Shown one piece after another: positions 1 to 8,378 of a stretch of 23,402 bases of DNA. A program made the translations under genes and the position numbers. This DNA is from Phycisphaerales bacterium UBA3158 (GTDB lineage Bacteria; Planctomycetota; Phycisphaerae; Phycisphaerales; SM1A02), in NCBI GenBank assembly GCA_002364555.1, contig DEYM01000167.1:1-23402 (forward strand), in the 5' to 3' direction. Every line of letters begins with the position of its first letter. Within the stretch, counting starts at the first letter, position 1. The notes under the pieces are model-generated. The model was not told the DNA's origin. It was given only the letters and a program-made list of their open reading frames with translations, and did not search any database.

Positions 1-251
1 GCCTTCTTGGTAGCGGCCTTCTTCTTGATGACAGATTTCTTCTTGGAAACAGCCTTCTTCGAGGCGGTTTTCTTCTTGGAAACGGCTTTTTTGGTCGTTT
101 TCTGACGACGTGAGGAAGCTGTCGAAGAGGCGGCTGCCTTCTTGCGGTGGGTAGTCTTCTTCTTGGCGGTCTTTTTCTTGGCCACGCCGAATTCGCTATA
201 GCGCCTCAAGGTGTTGTCGAAAAAGCACTTACGTCGTTGAATGGCCTCCAC
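1..251 (-). CDS. Histone H1-like Lys/Ala-rich protein, N-terminal part (cut by window edge)
   Basis: The minus frame is open from base 275 to the window edge, after a TAG at 276-278. From the internal GTG at 185 it reads VAKKKTAKKKTTHRKK and continues almost entirely as Lys, Ala, Ser and Thr, with the unit AVSKKK appearing twice 11 codons apart. This composition is typical of bacterial histone H1-like DNA-binding tails, which bind DNA non-specifically; that role is inferred from composition only. Two GTG starts are possible. The one at 251 has AAGGG seven bases upstream and sits just below a candidate promoter. The one at 185 gives a natural MAKKK-type start but has no visible ribosome site. 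I chose 251 on the ribosome site, with low certainty about the start. The C-terminus lies outside the window. Confidence 0.6.
   Translation of the reverse strand, partial: MEAIQRRKCFFDNTLRRYSEFGVAKKKTAKKKTTHRKKAAASSTASSRRQKTTKKAVSKKKTASKKAVSKKKSVIKKKAATKK
36..83. repeat. 15-bp direct repeat, 33-bp period, inside the histone-like gene
   Basis: The sequence TTTCTTCTTGGAAAC occurs at 36-50 and again at 69-83. The spacing of 33 bases equals 11 codons, so the repeat keeps the reading frame and encodes the repeated VSKKK peptide. It probably reflects expansion of the lysine-rich tail rather than a separate element. Confidence 0.6.
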
Positions 252-272
252 GAGAAGGCCCTTGAACGAAGC

Positions 273-301
273 AATCTACCGGTCTTGATGGCTCACGTCA
301 A
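273..301 (-). promoter_or_regulatory. Candidate sigma70-type promoter for the histone-like gene
   Basis: On the minus strand TTGACG (296-301) is followed after 17 bases by TAGATT (273-278). The first box matches the -35 consensus at five of six positions and the second matches the -10 consensus at four of six, with the ideal spacer. Transcription would start near base 266, just above the GTG at 251. The -10 box overlaps the in-frame TAG. This is a pattern match only. Confidence 0.35.
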
Positions 302-352
302 AGTCAGAGGGTTCAATGGGATTTGAAGGGCCTAGAAGCCGCTTCAACCCTC

Positions 353-1321
353 TCAGTCAGAAATCATCGACCCGATCTGTCGGAATTTCTCATATCGGCG
401 ATCCACAAGCGTCCTGGGATTGAATCGTGTCAACTCGCTGAGTCGATCCACGATGTGCCGCTCGAGATTCTCACCAGCGGCTTGCGAATCACGATGAGCG
501 CCGCCGACAGGCTCGATGACCACCTTGTCAACGAGTCCATTTCGTAGATTGTCCTCCGCGGTCAGACAGAGCGAATTCGCCGCGGCGGAATTGGTCTTCT
601 CATTCGCCTCTTTCCACAGGATGGCTGCGCATCCTTCAGGACTGATGACCGAGTACCAGGCATATTGAAGCATGTCGACACGATCAGCCACTCCGATACC
701 CAACGCTCCTCCTGAACCGCCCTCACCAATGACAATCGACAGGATTGGCGTATTCAGACGGCTCATTTCACGAAGGTTGACGGCAATGGCCTCAGCCTGT
801 CCTCGCTCCTCTGCCTGAACACCCGGATAGGCGCCCGGGGTATCGATGAGCGTGACGATCGGCAGGCCATACTTCTCGGCCAGTTTCATCTTCTTGAGCG
901 CCTTGCGATATCCCTCTGGATGGGCGCAGCCAAAGTTGCACGCAATGCGTTCTTCGGTGGTCCGACCTTTCTGATGGCCGACGATGAGGACCTTGAATGG
1001 CCCGATTCGACCCAGACCCGTGACGATGCTTCGATCGTCACCGTATTGACGATCTCCATGAAGCTCTCTGAAGTCACGGCAGACCATGTGAATGTAGTCG
1101 GGCGTCTGGGGCCTGTCCGGGTGACGGGCGATTCTCACGATGTCCCATGCACTGAGACTGCCGTAGATCTTCTCGAGCAGCCGATCGCGGTTCTCCCGGA
1201 GACCGGTGATCTCATCGGAGAGATTGTCCGCATCGGCTCTTGATTCGAGCGACTCTATCTGCCGCTCCAACTCGTGTATGGGCGCCTCGAAGGGCAGTGA
1301 TATGGTGGTTGTTGCTGCCAT
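353..1321 (-). CDS. accA: Acetyl-CoA carboxylase carboxyltransferase, alpha subunit
   Basis: This 322-residue protein has the full usual length of AccA, the alpha subunit of the carboxyltransferase that moves the carboxyl group from biotin to acetyl-CoA to make malonyl-CoA, the first step of fatty-acid synthesis. The N-terminus carries the FEAPIHELERQIESLE helix. The crotonase-fold core contains RELHGDRQYGDD (residues 86-96), IGHQKGR-like VGHQKGR (114-120), DTPGAYPG (160-167), and the oxyanion-hole loop GEGGSGGALGIG (199-210), followed by YSVISPEGCAAILWK (223-237). The ATG is preceded by AGAGG about ten bases upstream. It is divergent from proC across 78 bases. The beta subunit (accD) and biotin parts are not in the window, which is common since accA is often unlinked. 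Confidence 0.97.
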   Translation of the reverse strand: MAATTTISLPFEAPIHELERQIESLESRADADNLSDEITGLRENRDRLLEKIYGSLSAWDIVRIARHPDRPQTPDYIHMVCRDFRELHGDRQYGDDRSIVTGLGRIGPFKVLIVGHQKGRTTEERIACNFGCAHPEGYRKALKKMKLAEKYGLPIVTLIDTPGAYPGVQAEERGQAEAIAVNLREMSRLNTPILSIVIGEGGSGGALGIGVADRVDMLQYAWYSVISPEGCAAILWKEANEKTNSAAANSLCLTAEDNLRNGLVDKVVIEPVGGAHRDSQAAGENLERHIVDRLSELTRFNPRTLVDRRYEKFRQIGSMISD

Positions 1322-1399
1322 CTGGTGTAAACCTCTTCCACCAGTGTAACGTGGTAGCGGCTGACTACATGCTCCATTTACCTATGAGAGGTCAACGCC

Positions 1400-2215
1400 A
1401 TGAGTAAAAACAGCATCCAGATTGGATTTCTGGGCTGCGGTGATATGGGCGGCATGCTTCTTGAAGCAGCTCTTCAAGCCGGCATCCTCACCACTGAAAC
1501 GGTCCACGTCGCCGAGCGTAATGCGGACAAGCGTGAGACGTTGAGTTCATGGGGAATCGACGCCGTGGAATCCGCCGCTGAACTGGCCGGTTGCGATCGG
1601 ATCATCCTGGCCGTGCGGCCGCAACAATTCCAATCCGCGGCCGAAGAACTTGGCGACAGTGAGGATTCAAGACTGGCGATCTCGATCATGGCCGGAATCG
1701 GCAGCGATACCATTCGCGAATCACTTGGCGAATCAACGAGAGTCATCTGCTGCATGCCCAACGCACCGGTCAAGATCCATGCCGGTGTGACGGCCCTGAT
1801 GCCCGCCCAAGGCAGCACCGACGAGGATCTTCGCTTTGCCAGTTCGCTCTTCGACACGATCGGCAGCACCGAAGTCCTACCTGAATCCACACTCTGGGCC
1901 GTGACCGCCGTCAGCGGCTCGGGGCCGGGCTACATCTCGCTGGTCGCCGAGGCGATGCTGCAGGAGGCTGTCCAACAGGGACTTGATCCGACCATCGCCA
2001 GACGGATGATCGCTCGCACCATCGCCGGCACCGGCCAGTTGCTTGTGGAACACGATGATGGACCAGAAGCGCTCCGGATGTCCGTCACCACCCCTGGCGG
2101 AACCACCGAAGCAGGCATTCGACGCATGCAGGAACTCGGGCTTGTGGAGGCCGTACGCAGTGGAATCAAGGCTGCACATGATCGAGGCGAATCACTGGCC
2201 GATGGCAATCAATAA
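1400..2215 (+). CDS. proC: Pyrroline-5-carboxylate reductase
   Basis: ProC reduces 1-pyrroline-5-carboxylate to proline with NAD(P)H, the last step of proline synthesis, in the cytoplasm. The 271-residue protein has the expected length. It opens with the Rossmann motif GFLGCGDMGG (residues 9-18), then AVRPQ (71-75), CMPNAP (118-123) in place of the more usual RxMPNxP, TAVSGSGPGY (169-178) and the family signature VTTPGGTTEAGI (229-240) near the C-terminus. The ATG follows GAGAGGT at a good distance. The gene is divergent from accA and convergent with the ABC permease; their 3' ends overlap by seven bases (2209-2215). Confidence 0.96.
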   Translation: MSKNSIQIGFLGCGDMGGMLLEAALQAGILTTETVHVAERNADKRETLSSWGIDAVESAAELAGCDRIILAVRPQQFQSAAEELGDSEDSRLAISIMAGIGSDTIRESLGESTRVICCMPNAPVKIHAGVTALMPAQGSTDEDLRFASSLFDTIGSTEVLPESTLWAVTAVSGSGPGYISLVAEAMLQEAVQQGLDPTIARRMIARTIAGTGQLLVEHDDGPEALRMSVTTPGGTTEAGIRRMQELGLVEAVRSGIKAAHDRGESLADGNQ

Positions 2216-3369
2216 TCTCGTCGAACGAATATCCACCAGGCAAAGATCAGGATCACCAACTCGAAGATCAGCGACTTGCCGATGATCTGAAAGGCCGGGA
2301 CGGTCTCCTCCAGCTCATTGATACGCTCAGTTGCGATCTCGCGCGGGCGTCTGTCTCCGGACCCTTCGCCTTCTTCACCCCAATCGCCCGAGAGAATCTC
2401 ATCGAAACTGACTTCATTGTCCTGCTCGACCCATCTGCTGAGCAGACCGATGGTTCTCGAGGTCTCGGGCAATGGCCAGCGAATCACGTCAAGGACGATG
2501 CCCCACGGCTTCAATTGACCCAGAGTCTCCCTGCGTTCATTCAGGGACTTCTGCTCATCTTCAAGGTTGAGTTCACCTCTCTTGAGTTGTGATTCGTAGT
2601 ACTCCTTTGCGGAGTCCGAACCTTGCTTCCTGATCTCGACGAGCTCTTCCTGATACTCCTTCAGGTTGTCCTCGGCGGCTTCCAGGGACTTCTCGCTCAT
2701 GCTGACGAGTGTCTCCGTCCGGAACTGGACCATGCTGAGCGTGTCGTCGGCCGTGCGGATACCGAAGGTCGTGAACCAGAAGAGCACGGTGAACAGCAGT
2801 GCCACCAGTGTGGATCTGGTCATGACACCGAAGAAGACATTCACACAGAAGAGATAACTGAAGAACAGGGTCACCAGAGGAATCGCCAGGAAGATCGTGG
2901 CGTTCCACTCGCCGATCCTCCATCCGACGACCAGAAAGGCTCCGACGCAGAACAGACCGACCTGGAGGAAGACGAACATCAGGCCACCGAGATACTTCGT
3001 GAAGAACATCGTCGTCCGCCGTACCGGCTTCGACATGGTCAGCTCGACGGCTCCTTCCGAGAGGAAGGATGGAAAGATCGAGGAGGTCGAGATCAAGGCC
3101 AGGATCGTGGCCGCCCAGCCCAACCAGATGCTCACGATGAAGTAGGAGAAGATGCCCAGATAAAGCGTCTTCGCCCACTTGCTCCCCTCGTAGATGTACT
3201 CGCTTTCGACATCCAGAAGGCCGAAGAAGAATGTCATCCCCTGTTCGTTGAATCCGAAGGAGGCGAATCCAAGGATGACCACGACGGACAGCCCGAGAAC
3301 GGTCTTGAACAACTTCTGAGCCTTCAGGGCACGGTAGGAATCCAGGAGAATGGCCAGTACAGCTGTCAT
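2209..3369 (-). CDS. ABC-2 type transporter permease with a coiled-coil insert
   Basis: This 386-residue membrane protein is the likely partner of the ATPase gene directly upstream: its ATG overlaps that gene's stop codon as ATGA (3366-3369), so translation is probably coupled. I see about six membrane segments, near residues 23-40, 68-93, 122-150, 157-182, 187-204 and 362-381. The segment EGAVELTMSKPVRR (105-118) before the third helix resembles the linker seen in ABC-2 permeases such as the NosY/GldF type. Between the fifth and sixth helices lies a long hydrophilic stretch (about 205-360) with a strongly charged coiled-coil core (about 225-285). The substrate cannot be read from the sequence; export or a membrane-remodelling role are both possible. 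Confidence 0.85.
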   Translation of the reverse strand: MTAVLAILLDSYRALKAQKLFKTVLGLSVVVILGFASFGFNEQGMTFFFGLLDVESEYIYEGSKWAKTLYLGIFSYFIVSIWLGWAATILALISTSSIFPSFLSEGAVELTMSKPVRRTTMFFTKYLGGLMFVFLQVGLFCVGAFLVVGWRIGEWNATIFLAIPLVTLFFSYLFCVNVFFGVMTRSTLVALLFTVLFWFTTFGIRTADDTLSMVQFRTETLVSMSEKSLEAAEDNLKEYQEELVEIRKQGSDSAKEYYESQLKRGELNLEDEQKSLNERRETLGQLKPWGIVLDVIRWPLPETSRTIGLLSRWVEQDNEVSFDEILSGDWGEEGEGSGDRRPREIATERINELEETVPAFQIIGKSLIFELVILIFAWWIFVRRDY

Positions 3370-4334
3370 GGCTTTGCCACCTTGCCTTTCACGGCCCCCG
3401 GCGTCGCCGCGTCCTCGCCGGTGGAATTGACCGCCCGCATGAACAACTCCTCAAGCGATTCACGAACCGGCTGGACCGATTCGATGATCACACCACCGGA
3501 TCTGAGACGATCGATGATCGGCTGGACCTGAAGGGAGTCGGCGTTGGGCAGAACCAGACGCGAGCGATCGGATTCGAGAATGGTGACACCCGTTCCCAGC
3601 GATTCCTCGAGGGCTGGCGGAAGGTCGTCCTGGACAACGATCTCATATCTTCTGGAATCCGAGGTGAGATCATCGATGGTCCCCTCCATCGACACCTGTC
3701 CCTTGACCATGATCGCCACCCGGTTGCAGACCATCTCCAGTTCACTCAGAAGATGGCTGTTGATAAATATCGTTCGCCCCTCATCACGAAGCCTGATCAG
3801 CAGATCACGAATCTCCCGTCTGCCGACGGGATCGACTCCGTCAGTGGGTTCATCGAGCATCAGGATGCGCGGATCGTTCATGAGCGCCTGCGCGATGCCG
3901 ATCCGTTGCTGCATCCCCTTGGAGAATTCCCCGACTCGCTGCTTCTTCCAGTCCTGCATTCCCACCAGCTCGAGCATCTCATCCACACGCTTGCGACGAA
4001 CCTTCCGGGGCACTCCCGAAAGCGAGGCGAAATAGTCCAGGACTTCACCTGCCCTGAGATGCTTTGGAAATCTGTGGTGCTCCGGCAGGTAACCCACATG
4101 TCTGAGGGTGGGTTTGTGGCCGACCGGCTTTCCAAGGATGGACCCCTGAAGACGAGTCGGCTTGATGACCGTCATGAGAATCTTGACGAGCGTCGATTTG
4201 CCGGCCCCATTGGGCCCCAGCAGACCGAACACTTCGCCTTCATTCACACGCATGCTCACACCTCTCAAGGCATGCACACGCCGCTTGAAGGTCTTGTGGA
4301 CATCGTTGACTGAAATCACAGCGGTAGCTGCCAT
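3366..4334 (-). CDS. ABC transporter ATP-binding protein
   Basis: The protein (322 residues) is an ABC ATPase of the class that drives ABC-2 exporters. It has Walker A GPNGAGKST (residues 40-48), a Q-loop region at GYLPEHHRFP (81-90), the signature FSKGMQQRIGIAQAL (138-151) with the variant SKGMQQ typical of exporter ATPases, Walker B ILMLDEPTDGVDP (157-169) and the switch histidine in SHLLSELE (193-200). A domain of about 100 residues follows, common in this class. The frame stays open upstream to 4415, but I placed the start at 4334 because AAGGGGATC lies just upstream and family similarity begins with AVISVNDVHKTF. It forms a two-gene unit with the permease at 2209-3369. Confidence 0.93.
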   Translation of the reverse strand: MAATAVISVNDVHKTFKRRVHALRGVSMRVNEGEVFGLLGPNGAGKSTLVKILMTVIKPTRLQGSILGKPVGHKPTLRHVGYLPEHHRFPKHLRAGEVLDYFASLSGVPRKVRRKRVDEMLELVGMQDWKKQRVGEFSKGMQQRIGIAQALMNDPRILMLDEPTDGVDPVGRREIRDLLIRLRDEGRTIFINSHLLSELEMVCNRVAIMVKGQVSMEGTIDDLTSDSRRYEIVVQDDLPPALEESLGTGVTILESDRSRLVLPNADSLQVQPIIDRLRSGGVIIESVQPVRESLEELFMRAVNSTGEDAATPGAVKGKVAKP

Positions 4335-4366
4335 GAATGATCCCCTTGTTGCGTTAAGTCTACAGT

Positions 4367-4390
4367 CTCGACTCGCCATACGGAGTCGAG
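4367..4390 (+). promoter_or_regulatory. 8-bp perfect inverted repeat just before the ubiD ribosome site
   Basis: CTCGACTC (4367-4374) and GAGTCGAG (4383-4390) are exact reverse complements separated by eight bases. The right arm runs directly into the GGAGG ribosome site of the UbiD-family gene. It could be an operator in the divergent region or an mRNA hairpin that affects initiation. An arm this short can also arise by chance. Confidence 0.3.
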
Positions 4391-4408
4391 GAGGACTATC
4401 CTGCTCAC

Positions 4409-6433
4409 ATGCCAAATGGTTTCAAGACGCTTCAGGACATGATTCACTCCATGGATCAGCAAGGTGAAGTCATGAGAATCCGCGATGTCATATCGCCTAT
4501 TCTCCAGATAGCCGCCATTGCGGATCTGCACAGCAAGTCCACGGCACCACAGGTGAGTGATGCCGCCAGAGCATTTGATCCGGATCATGCCGATCGTGGC
4601 GGCAAGGCACTTGTATTCGAGAATGTCGAAGGCAGTGATTTTCCGCTCGTGATCAATCTCTTCGGCTCGTATTCGAGAATGGAACAGGCGCTTGGATGTC
4701 GTGACGGTCTTGGATTCACCGGGATTGCCAACACCCTCGAGAACATCACGGCCCCGAGGCCACCCGCCGGCATCCGGGACATCCTGTCGAGACTCAATTC
4801 CATTCGACCAATACTCAAGGCTGGCCCCAAGCTCCGACGTCATGGCCTCTGCCAGGATCGGGTCCTTCTGAGTGAACGCAACGAAGTCGACCTGACACGA
4901 CTCCCGATCATCAAGTGCTGGCCGCTGGATGGCGATCCATCCGCCGTGGGATGGAACTGCTCACCCGAGGAAGCCGGGACCGCCAAGGGCCAGGGTCGAT
5001 ACATCACATTCGCAGGCATCCACACGATCCATGCCAAGGATCGAGGTCGGAAGAAACCACCATCACACAACATCGGCATGTATCGGGTGCAGTTGATCGA
5101 CGAAACCCATGTCGCGATGCACTGGCATCTCCATCACGACGGAGCGGCCCACTGGCGTTCCTGGAAGAAGATCGGCGAACCGATGCCCATCGCCATCTGT
5201 CTTGGTGGTGAGTCCGTGCTTCCCTATGCCGCCACGTCGCCACTGCCACCTGGCATCAGCGAGCTTCTGATGGCCGGTTTTCTCAATGGCGCGGGCATTC
5301 CCATGGTCATGGGAAAAACCGTTCCACTTCGTGTACCGGCCAATGCCGAGATCGTGATCGAAGGCTATGTTCGCACCGATGCTGGCCAGATTGGCTGGGA
5401 TCCCGAATCAGACGAACCTCTGGGCGAAGGTGCCGTCGTGGAAGGTCCGTTCGGTGATCACACAGGCTGGTACTCGATGCCCGATCGATATCCGGTCGTC
5501 GATGTCACCGCGATGACGCATCGTGAAAACGCCGTCTACCCGACGACGATCGTCGGCATCCCGCCCCAGGAGGACTACTACCTCGGCAAGGCCACCGAGC
5601 GGGTCTTCCTGCCACTACTCAAGATTCTGGTGCCGGACATCGTCGACTACCACCTTCCCATGTTCGGATGCTTCCACAACTGCGTGTTCGTGTCCATACG
5701 CAAGAGCTATGCGCTTCAGGCCAGGCGACTCATGCATGCGATCTGGGGCGCTGGCCAGATGGCATGGACCAAGATGATCGTTGTCGTCGAGGATGATGTG
5801 GACGTGCATGACGAGAAAGCCGTCATGCGATCGATATCGCGTCATTGCAATTTCAGACGCGACCTCGAGATCGTCAATGGACCACTGGACATTCTCGATC
5901 ATGCCTCACCAAGACTTGGAGCGGGACACAAGATCGGATTCGACGCCACCACCGCGTGGGAGGGGGAGGAAGTCGCCGGCATCATGGCCGAGGAACCCCG
6001 CGAGGAATCGCCCGAGACGATCCTCGCTGCTCTGGATCGACTGGATCTTCTCGTCGATGTCCCTGAATGGGGATGTGGACGCATGGTGATCATCGGCATC
6101 CACCGTGATGACGACAATCCAAATCATCCCATCGAAGTCATCGAATCCATGTTTAATGAACTCGACGAATGGTCTGGCTGCATCATCGCCATCGACGACT
6201 CGGCCGACATCACTGATTTCGACATGATGCTCTTCCACATGACGGCCAACATGGATCCAGGCAGGGATCTGGTGTGGAACGGCCATCGGCTCGGCATCGA
6301 TGCGACCAGCAAATCCGAAACACACGAGAGAAATGGTCAGCCGGTCAGAAAATGGCCCCCACCGATCGCCATGGATCCGGAGGTCGTCGAGTTCGCCAGA
6401 CAGTTCGTGTCCAGGAGTACGCAGGAAGCCTGA
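4409..6433 (+). CDS. UbiD-family prenyl-FMN decarboxylase, long form
   Basis: UbiD-family enzymes reversibly (de)carboxylate aromatic or unsaturated acids with prenylated FMN. Similarity runs the whole length: NIGMYRVQLID (residues 221-231), whose Arg226 matches the catalytic Arg of the family; EGPFGDHTGWYS (345-356), whose Glu345 and Asp350 match the E-x4-E/D catalytic pair; and PPQEDYYLGKATER (385-398). At 674 residues it is far longer than the roughly 490-residue Escherichia coli UbiD. The extra length lies at the C-terminus, where a segment seems to be repeated (about 455-520 and 559-640) before the usual KWPPPIAMDP ending. The substrate is unknown: ubiquinone or menaquinone synthesis or aromatic breakdown are possible, and no ubiX or quinone gene is nearby. 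The ATG has GGAGG fourteen bases upstream, rather far. Confidence 0.9.
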   Translation: MPNGFKTLQDMIHSMDQQGEVMRIRDVISPILQIAAIADLHSKSTAPQVSDAARAFDPDHADRGGKALVFENVEGSDFPLVINLFGSYSRMEQALGCRDGLGFTGIANTLENITAPRPPAGIRDILSRLNSIRPILKAGPKLRRHGLCQDRVLLSERNEVDLTRLPIIKCWPLDGDPSAVGWNCSPEEAGTAKGQGRYITFAGIHTIHAKDRGRKKPPSHNIGMYRVQLIDETHVAMHWHLHHDGAAHWRSWKKIGEPMPIAICLGGESVLPYAATSPLPPGISELLMAGFLNGAGIPMVMGKTVPLRVPANAEIVIEGYVRTDAGQIGWDPESDEPLGEGAVVEGPFGDHTGWYSMPDRYPVVDVTAMTHRENAVYPTTIVGIPPQEDYYLGKATERVFLPLLKILVPDIVDYHLPMFGCFHNCVFVSIRKSYALQARRLMHAIWGAGQMAWTKMIVVVEDDVDVHDEKAVMRSISRHCNFRRDLEIVNGPLDILDHASPRLGAGHKIGFDATTAWEGEEVAGIMAEEPREESPETILAALDRLDLLVDVPEWGCGRMVIIGIHRDDDNPNHPIEVIESMFNELDEWSGCIIAIDDSADITDFDMMLFHMTANMDPGRDLVWNGHRLGIDATSKSETHERNGQPVRKWPPPIAMDPEVVEFARQFVSRSTQEA

Positions 6434-6981
6434 TGTCCCTCCTGTCGATCACACGCGTCTTGCTGGTGGCACTGCTCGTCACATGGTCGTTTCTCGACTA
6501 CGGATTCGTCAGAGGCAGCTACGGAGCCGTACTCCCGGGCTTCTGGAATCTCCTGGTCATCCTGATACTCACGATGTTCCTGATGATTCCATCCGTGGTG
6601 TTCCTTCCACTCTGGGTGCTCCCTCAGCTGTTGCAGAGATGGCAAGGCTCCATTCGAAAATCCCGGAACTGCTGCCAGGAGTGCGGTCACCCGCTCGAGG
6701 GATCTGCAGCGATCTGTGCCGAATGCGGCCCGCTTCAAGTCAGGATGAACACGCTTGATCGCTCGCTTCTGATCAGCTGCCTGATGATCTGGACAGGATG
6801 CTGGATCACAGGAACCCTCGCAGGTGAAACCATCGCCAGACTGGATGAACACCAGTTCATCCGATCAAGCGAGGCCGATTCGGGAGAATCCATCTCTCGA
6901 GAACGCTGGAAACCCTATTGGGGATCGCTGCATTGGAATCAGCAGTCCAAGACGGCGTTTGCGACGCTTCATGAAGAGTGA
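6433..6981 (+). CDS. Small membrane protein with a zinc ribbon, coupled to the ubiD-like gene
   Basis: I do not recognise this 182-residue protein. Its ATG overlaps the TGA of the UbiD-family gene (TGATG at 6431-6435), so translation is probably coupled. Two hydrophobic segments near residues 4-20 and 33-63 are followed by a four-cysteine zinc-ribbon pattern CQECGHP...CAECGP (about residues 79-98), then a third hydrophobic segment (about 109-129) and a hydrophilic tail. Membrane proteins with short CxxCG...CxxCG ribbons are familiar in planctomycete genomes, mostly without known function. The coupling hints at a link with the decarboxylase, but the sequence gives no direct evidence. It ends one base before the convergent mltA stop. 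Confidence 0.7.
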   Translation: MSLLSITRVLLVALLVTWSFLDYGFVRGSYGAVLPGFWNLLVILILTMFLMIPSVVFLPLWVLPQLLQRWQGSIRKSRNCCQECGHPLEGSAAICAECGPLQVRMNTLDRSLLISCLMIWTGCWITGTLAGETIARLDEHQFIRSSEADSGESISRERWKPYWGSLHWNQQSKTAFATLHEE

Positions 6982-6982
6982 A

Positions 6983-8218
6983 TCAATAGCCGGACCAGCC
7001 GGCATTGACCGAGGCGACTCTCTCGGGCTTCAGGAAGAAGTAGTACAACTTGCCTTCCGCATACTGACCACCCGCCAGTATTTCAGCCGCTGATCCCGTA
7101 CCCATGTAGAGATCCGCTCTGCCTGGTGCCCGAATGGCGCCACCGGTGTCCTGATCGAGCATGAACTGCGTGAATGCCTTCTGCCCACCAAAGGTGTTGG
7201 TCTTGGTGTCGACGAGTACGACACCACCTCTGGGATAGACGGCCTTGTCTGTGGCGACGCTTCGTTCCGTCGTGACGGGAAAACCAAGGGAACCCGCCGG
7301 CCATGTGCCACCATCGTATTCCCTGAAGAACACATAGGAATCATTGTCGAGAATCAGATCCTCCACCTTTTCCGGATGCCGGCGATGCAGCCGCCGGACG
7401 GTCGAGAGGTTCAGACTCTTGGGATCGGCAAGTCCTGATTCCACCAGCGAGACGCCGAGTCCCTTGTAGGCCTGGTCGGTCTTGCCGTCGTAGCCGACGT
7501 ACTGAACGCTTCCATCAGGCATTCTGATCTTGGCCGAACCGTTGACATGGGCGATGTAGGCTGAGAGCGGATCATCCAGCCATACCAGCTCGGTGCCATC
7601 GAACATGTCTCTCGCTTCGATCTGGCGGCGCGTCGGCCATGGCTCCAGTTGCCCATCGTGCGTGCGTCGCCCCAGAGGCTGGCCGGTCTTTGGATGCGTC
7701 TCCAGCTCGGATGGCCTTCGATACAACGGTGAATCATTGTCATCCTCCGCACCGGTCTTGCCATCCAGAATCGGCGAGTAGTAGCCGGTGAAGAGCACCG
7801 TCCCGTCGCCATCGCAGCCGACGGATTCGTAGACGTCGAATTTCTCGAGCAACTCTCTTCTGAATTCCTCACGGCTCGTGGCGCCGACCATGATCTCTCT
7901 CATGGCGACGACGGAAGCTCTCGCATGATCATGCTCGATGCCGCAATGCGGATACCACTCCTTCGTGGATGGCTTGTCGAACCAGGCGATGCTCTCATCC
8001 ATGGCATCGCGAAGAAACAGGTCCTTGTTCTGCCAGGCGGAGTCGATATCGGGAAGCTGGTCCGGATCGGAGATCTTCACCAGAGCCGCTTGCCCTTCCG
8101 ACAGTGGTCTTGAATAGTCCTTGGCCTGAATGTCCGCTCCAGCAGGCACCTTCTCCTGCGTGCAACCAGACAGTCCAACCAGAAGCAACAGCCCAAACAA
8201 TCCATTCCACTTGCTCAT
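6983..8218 (-). CDS. mltA: MltA-type lytic murein transglycosylase lipoprotein
   Basis: MltA cleaves the MurNAc-GlcNAc bond of peptidoglycan to form 1,6-anhydro-MurNAc products, normally anchored to the inner face of the outer membrane. The 411-residue protein begins with a lipoprotein signal: a hydrophobic core and the lipobox LSGC with Cys19. The MltA domain shows FTGYYSPI (143-150), PLYRRP (164-169), the stretch WLDDPLSAYIAHVNGSAKI (213-231), and the C-terminal 3D-type motif DQDTGGAIRAPGRADLYMG (355-373). Asp357 there lines up with catalytic Asp308 of Escherichia coli MltA. The ATG has AAGGAAGG upstream. It is divergent from tatA over 160 bases and nearly abuts the zinc-ribbon gene at its 3' end. 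Confidence 0.94.
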   Translation of the reverse strand: MSKWNGLFGLLLLVGLSGCTQEKVPAGADIQAKDYSRPLSEGQAALVKISDPDQLPDIDSAWQNKDLFLRDAMDESIAWFDKPSTKEWYPHCGIEHDHARASVVAMREIMVGATSREEFRRELLEKFDVYESVGCDGDGTVLFTGYYSPILDGKTGAEDDNDSPLYRRPSELETHPKTGQPLGRRTHDGQLEPWPTRRQIEARDMFDGTELVWLDDPLSAYIAHVNGSAKIRMPDGSVQYVGYDGKTDQAYKGLGVSLVESGLADPKSLNLSTVRRLHRRHPEKVEDLILDNDSYVFFREYDGGTWPAGSLGFPVTTERSVATDKAVYPRGGVVLVDTKTNTFGGQKAFTQFMLDQDTGGAIRAPGRADLYMGTGSAAEILAGGQYAEGKLYYFFLKPERVASVNAGWSGY

Positions 8219-8378
8219 TTCGATGCCTTCCTTGGTTCAATGGCCTTCGAAGCCCCCTCCGATGGGGCCGCAAACGCAGTCTACCTCCCCGAAGGAAGCC
8301 CTGTTTGCAGAGATCAAGGCGCCACCCCATCCCCTGAGCCGATAGAATGATTGTCGAACCAGTTCCCAAGGAGACGTC

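Noticed and set aside
323..547. Short plus-strand open frame beside accA
   Set aside because: It is mostly antisense to the accA 3' end and has no ribosome site.
1322..1399. Divergent promoters between accA and proC
   Set aside because: TTGACC is present on the minus strand but no -10 box stands at a suitable distance, and none is clear for proC.
2623..3531. Open frame of 302 codons on the plus strand
   Set aside because: It is antisense to the ABC permease and ATPase genes, has a highly charged low-information product and no ribosome site.
8343..8348. TAGAAT as a -10 box for tatA
   Set aside because: No acceptable -35 box at 16-18 bases upstream, so I did not list a promoter.
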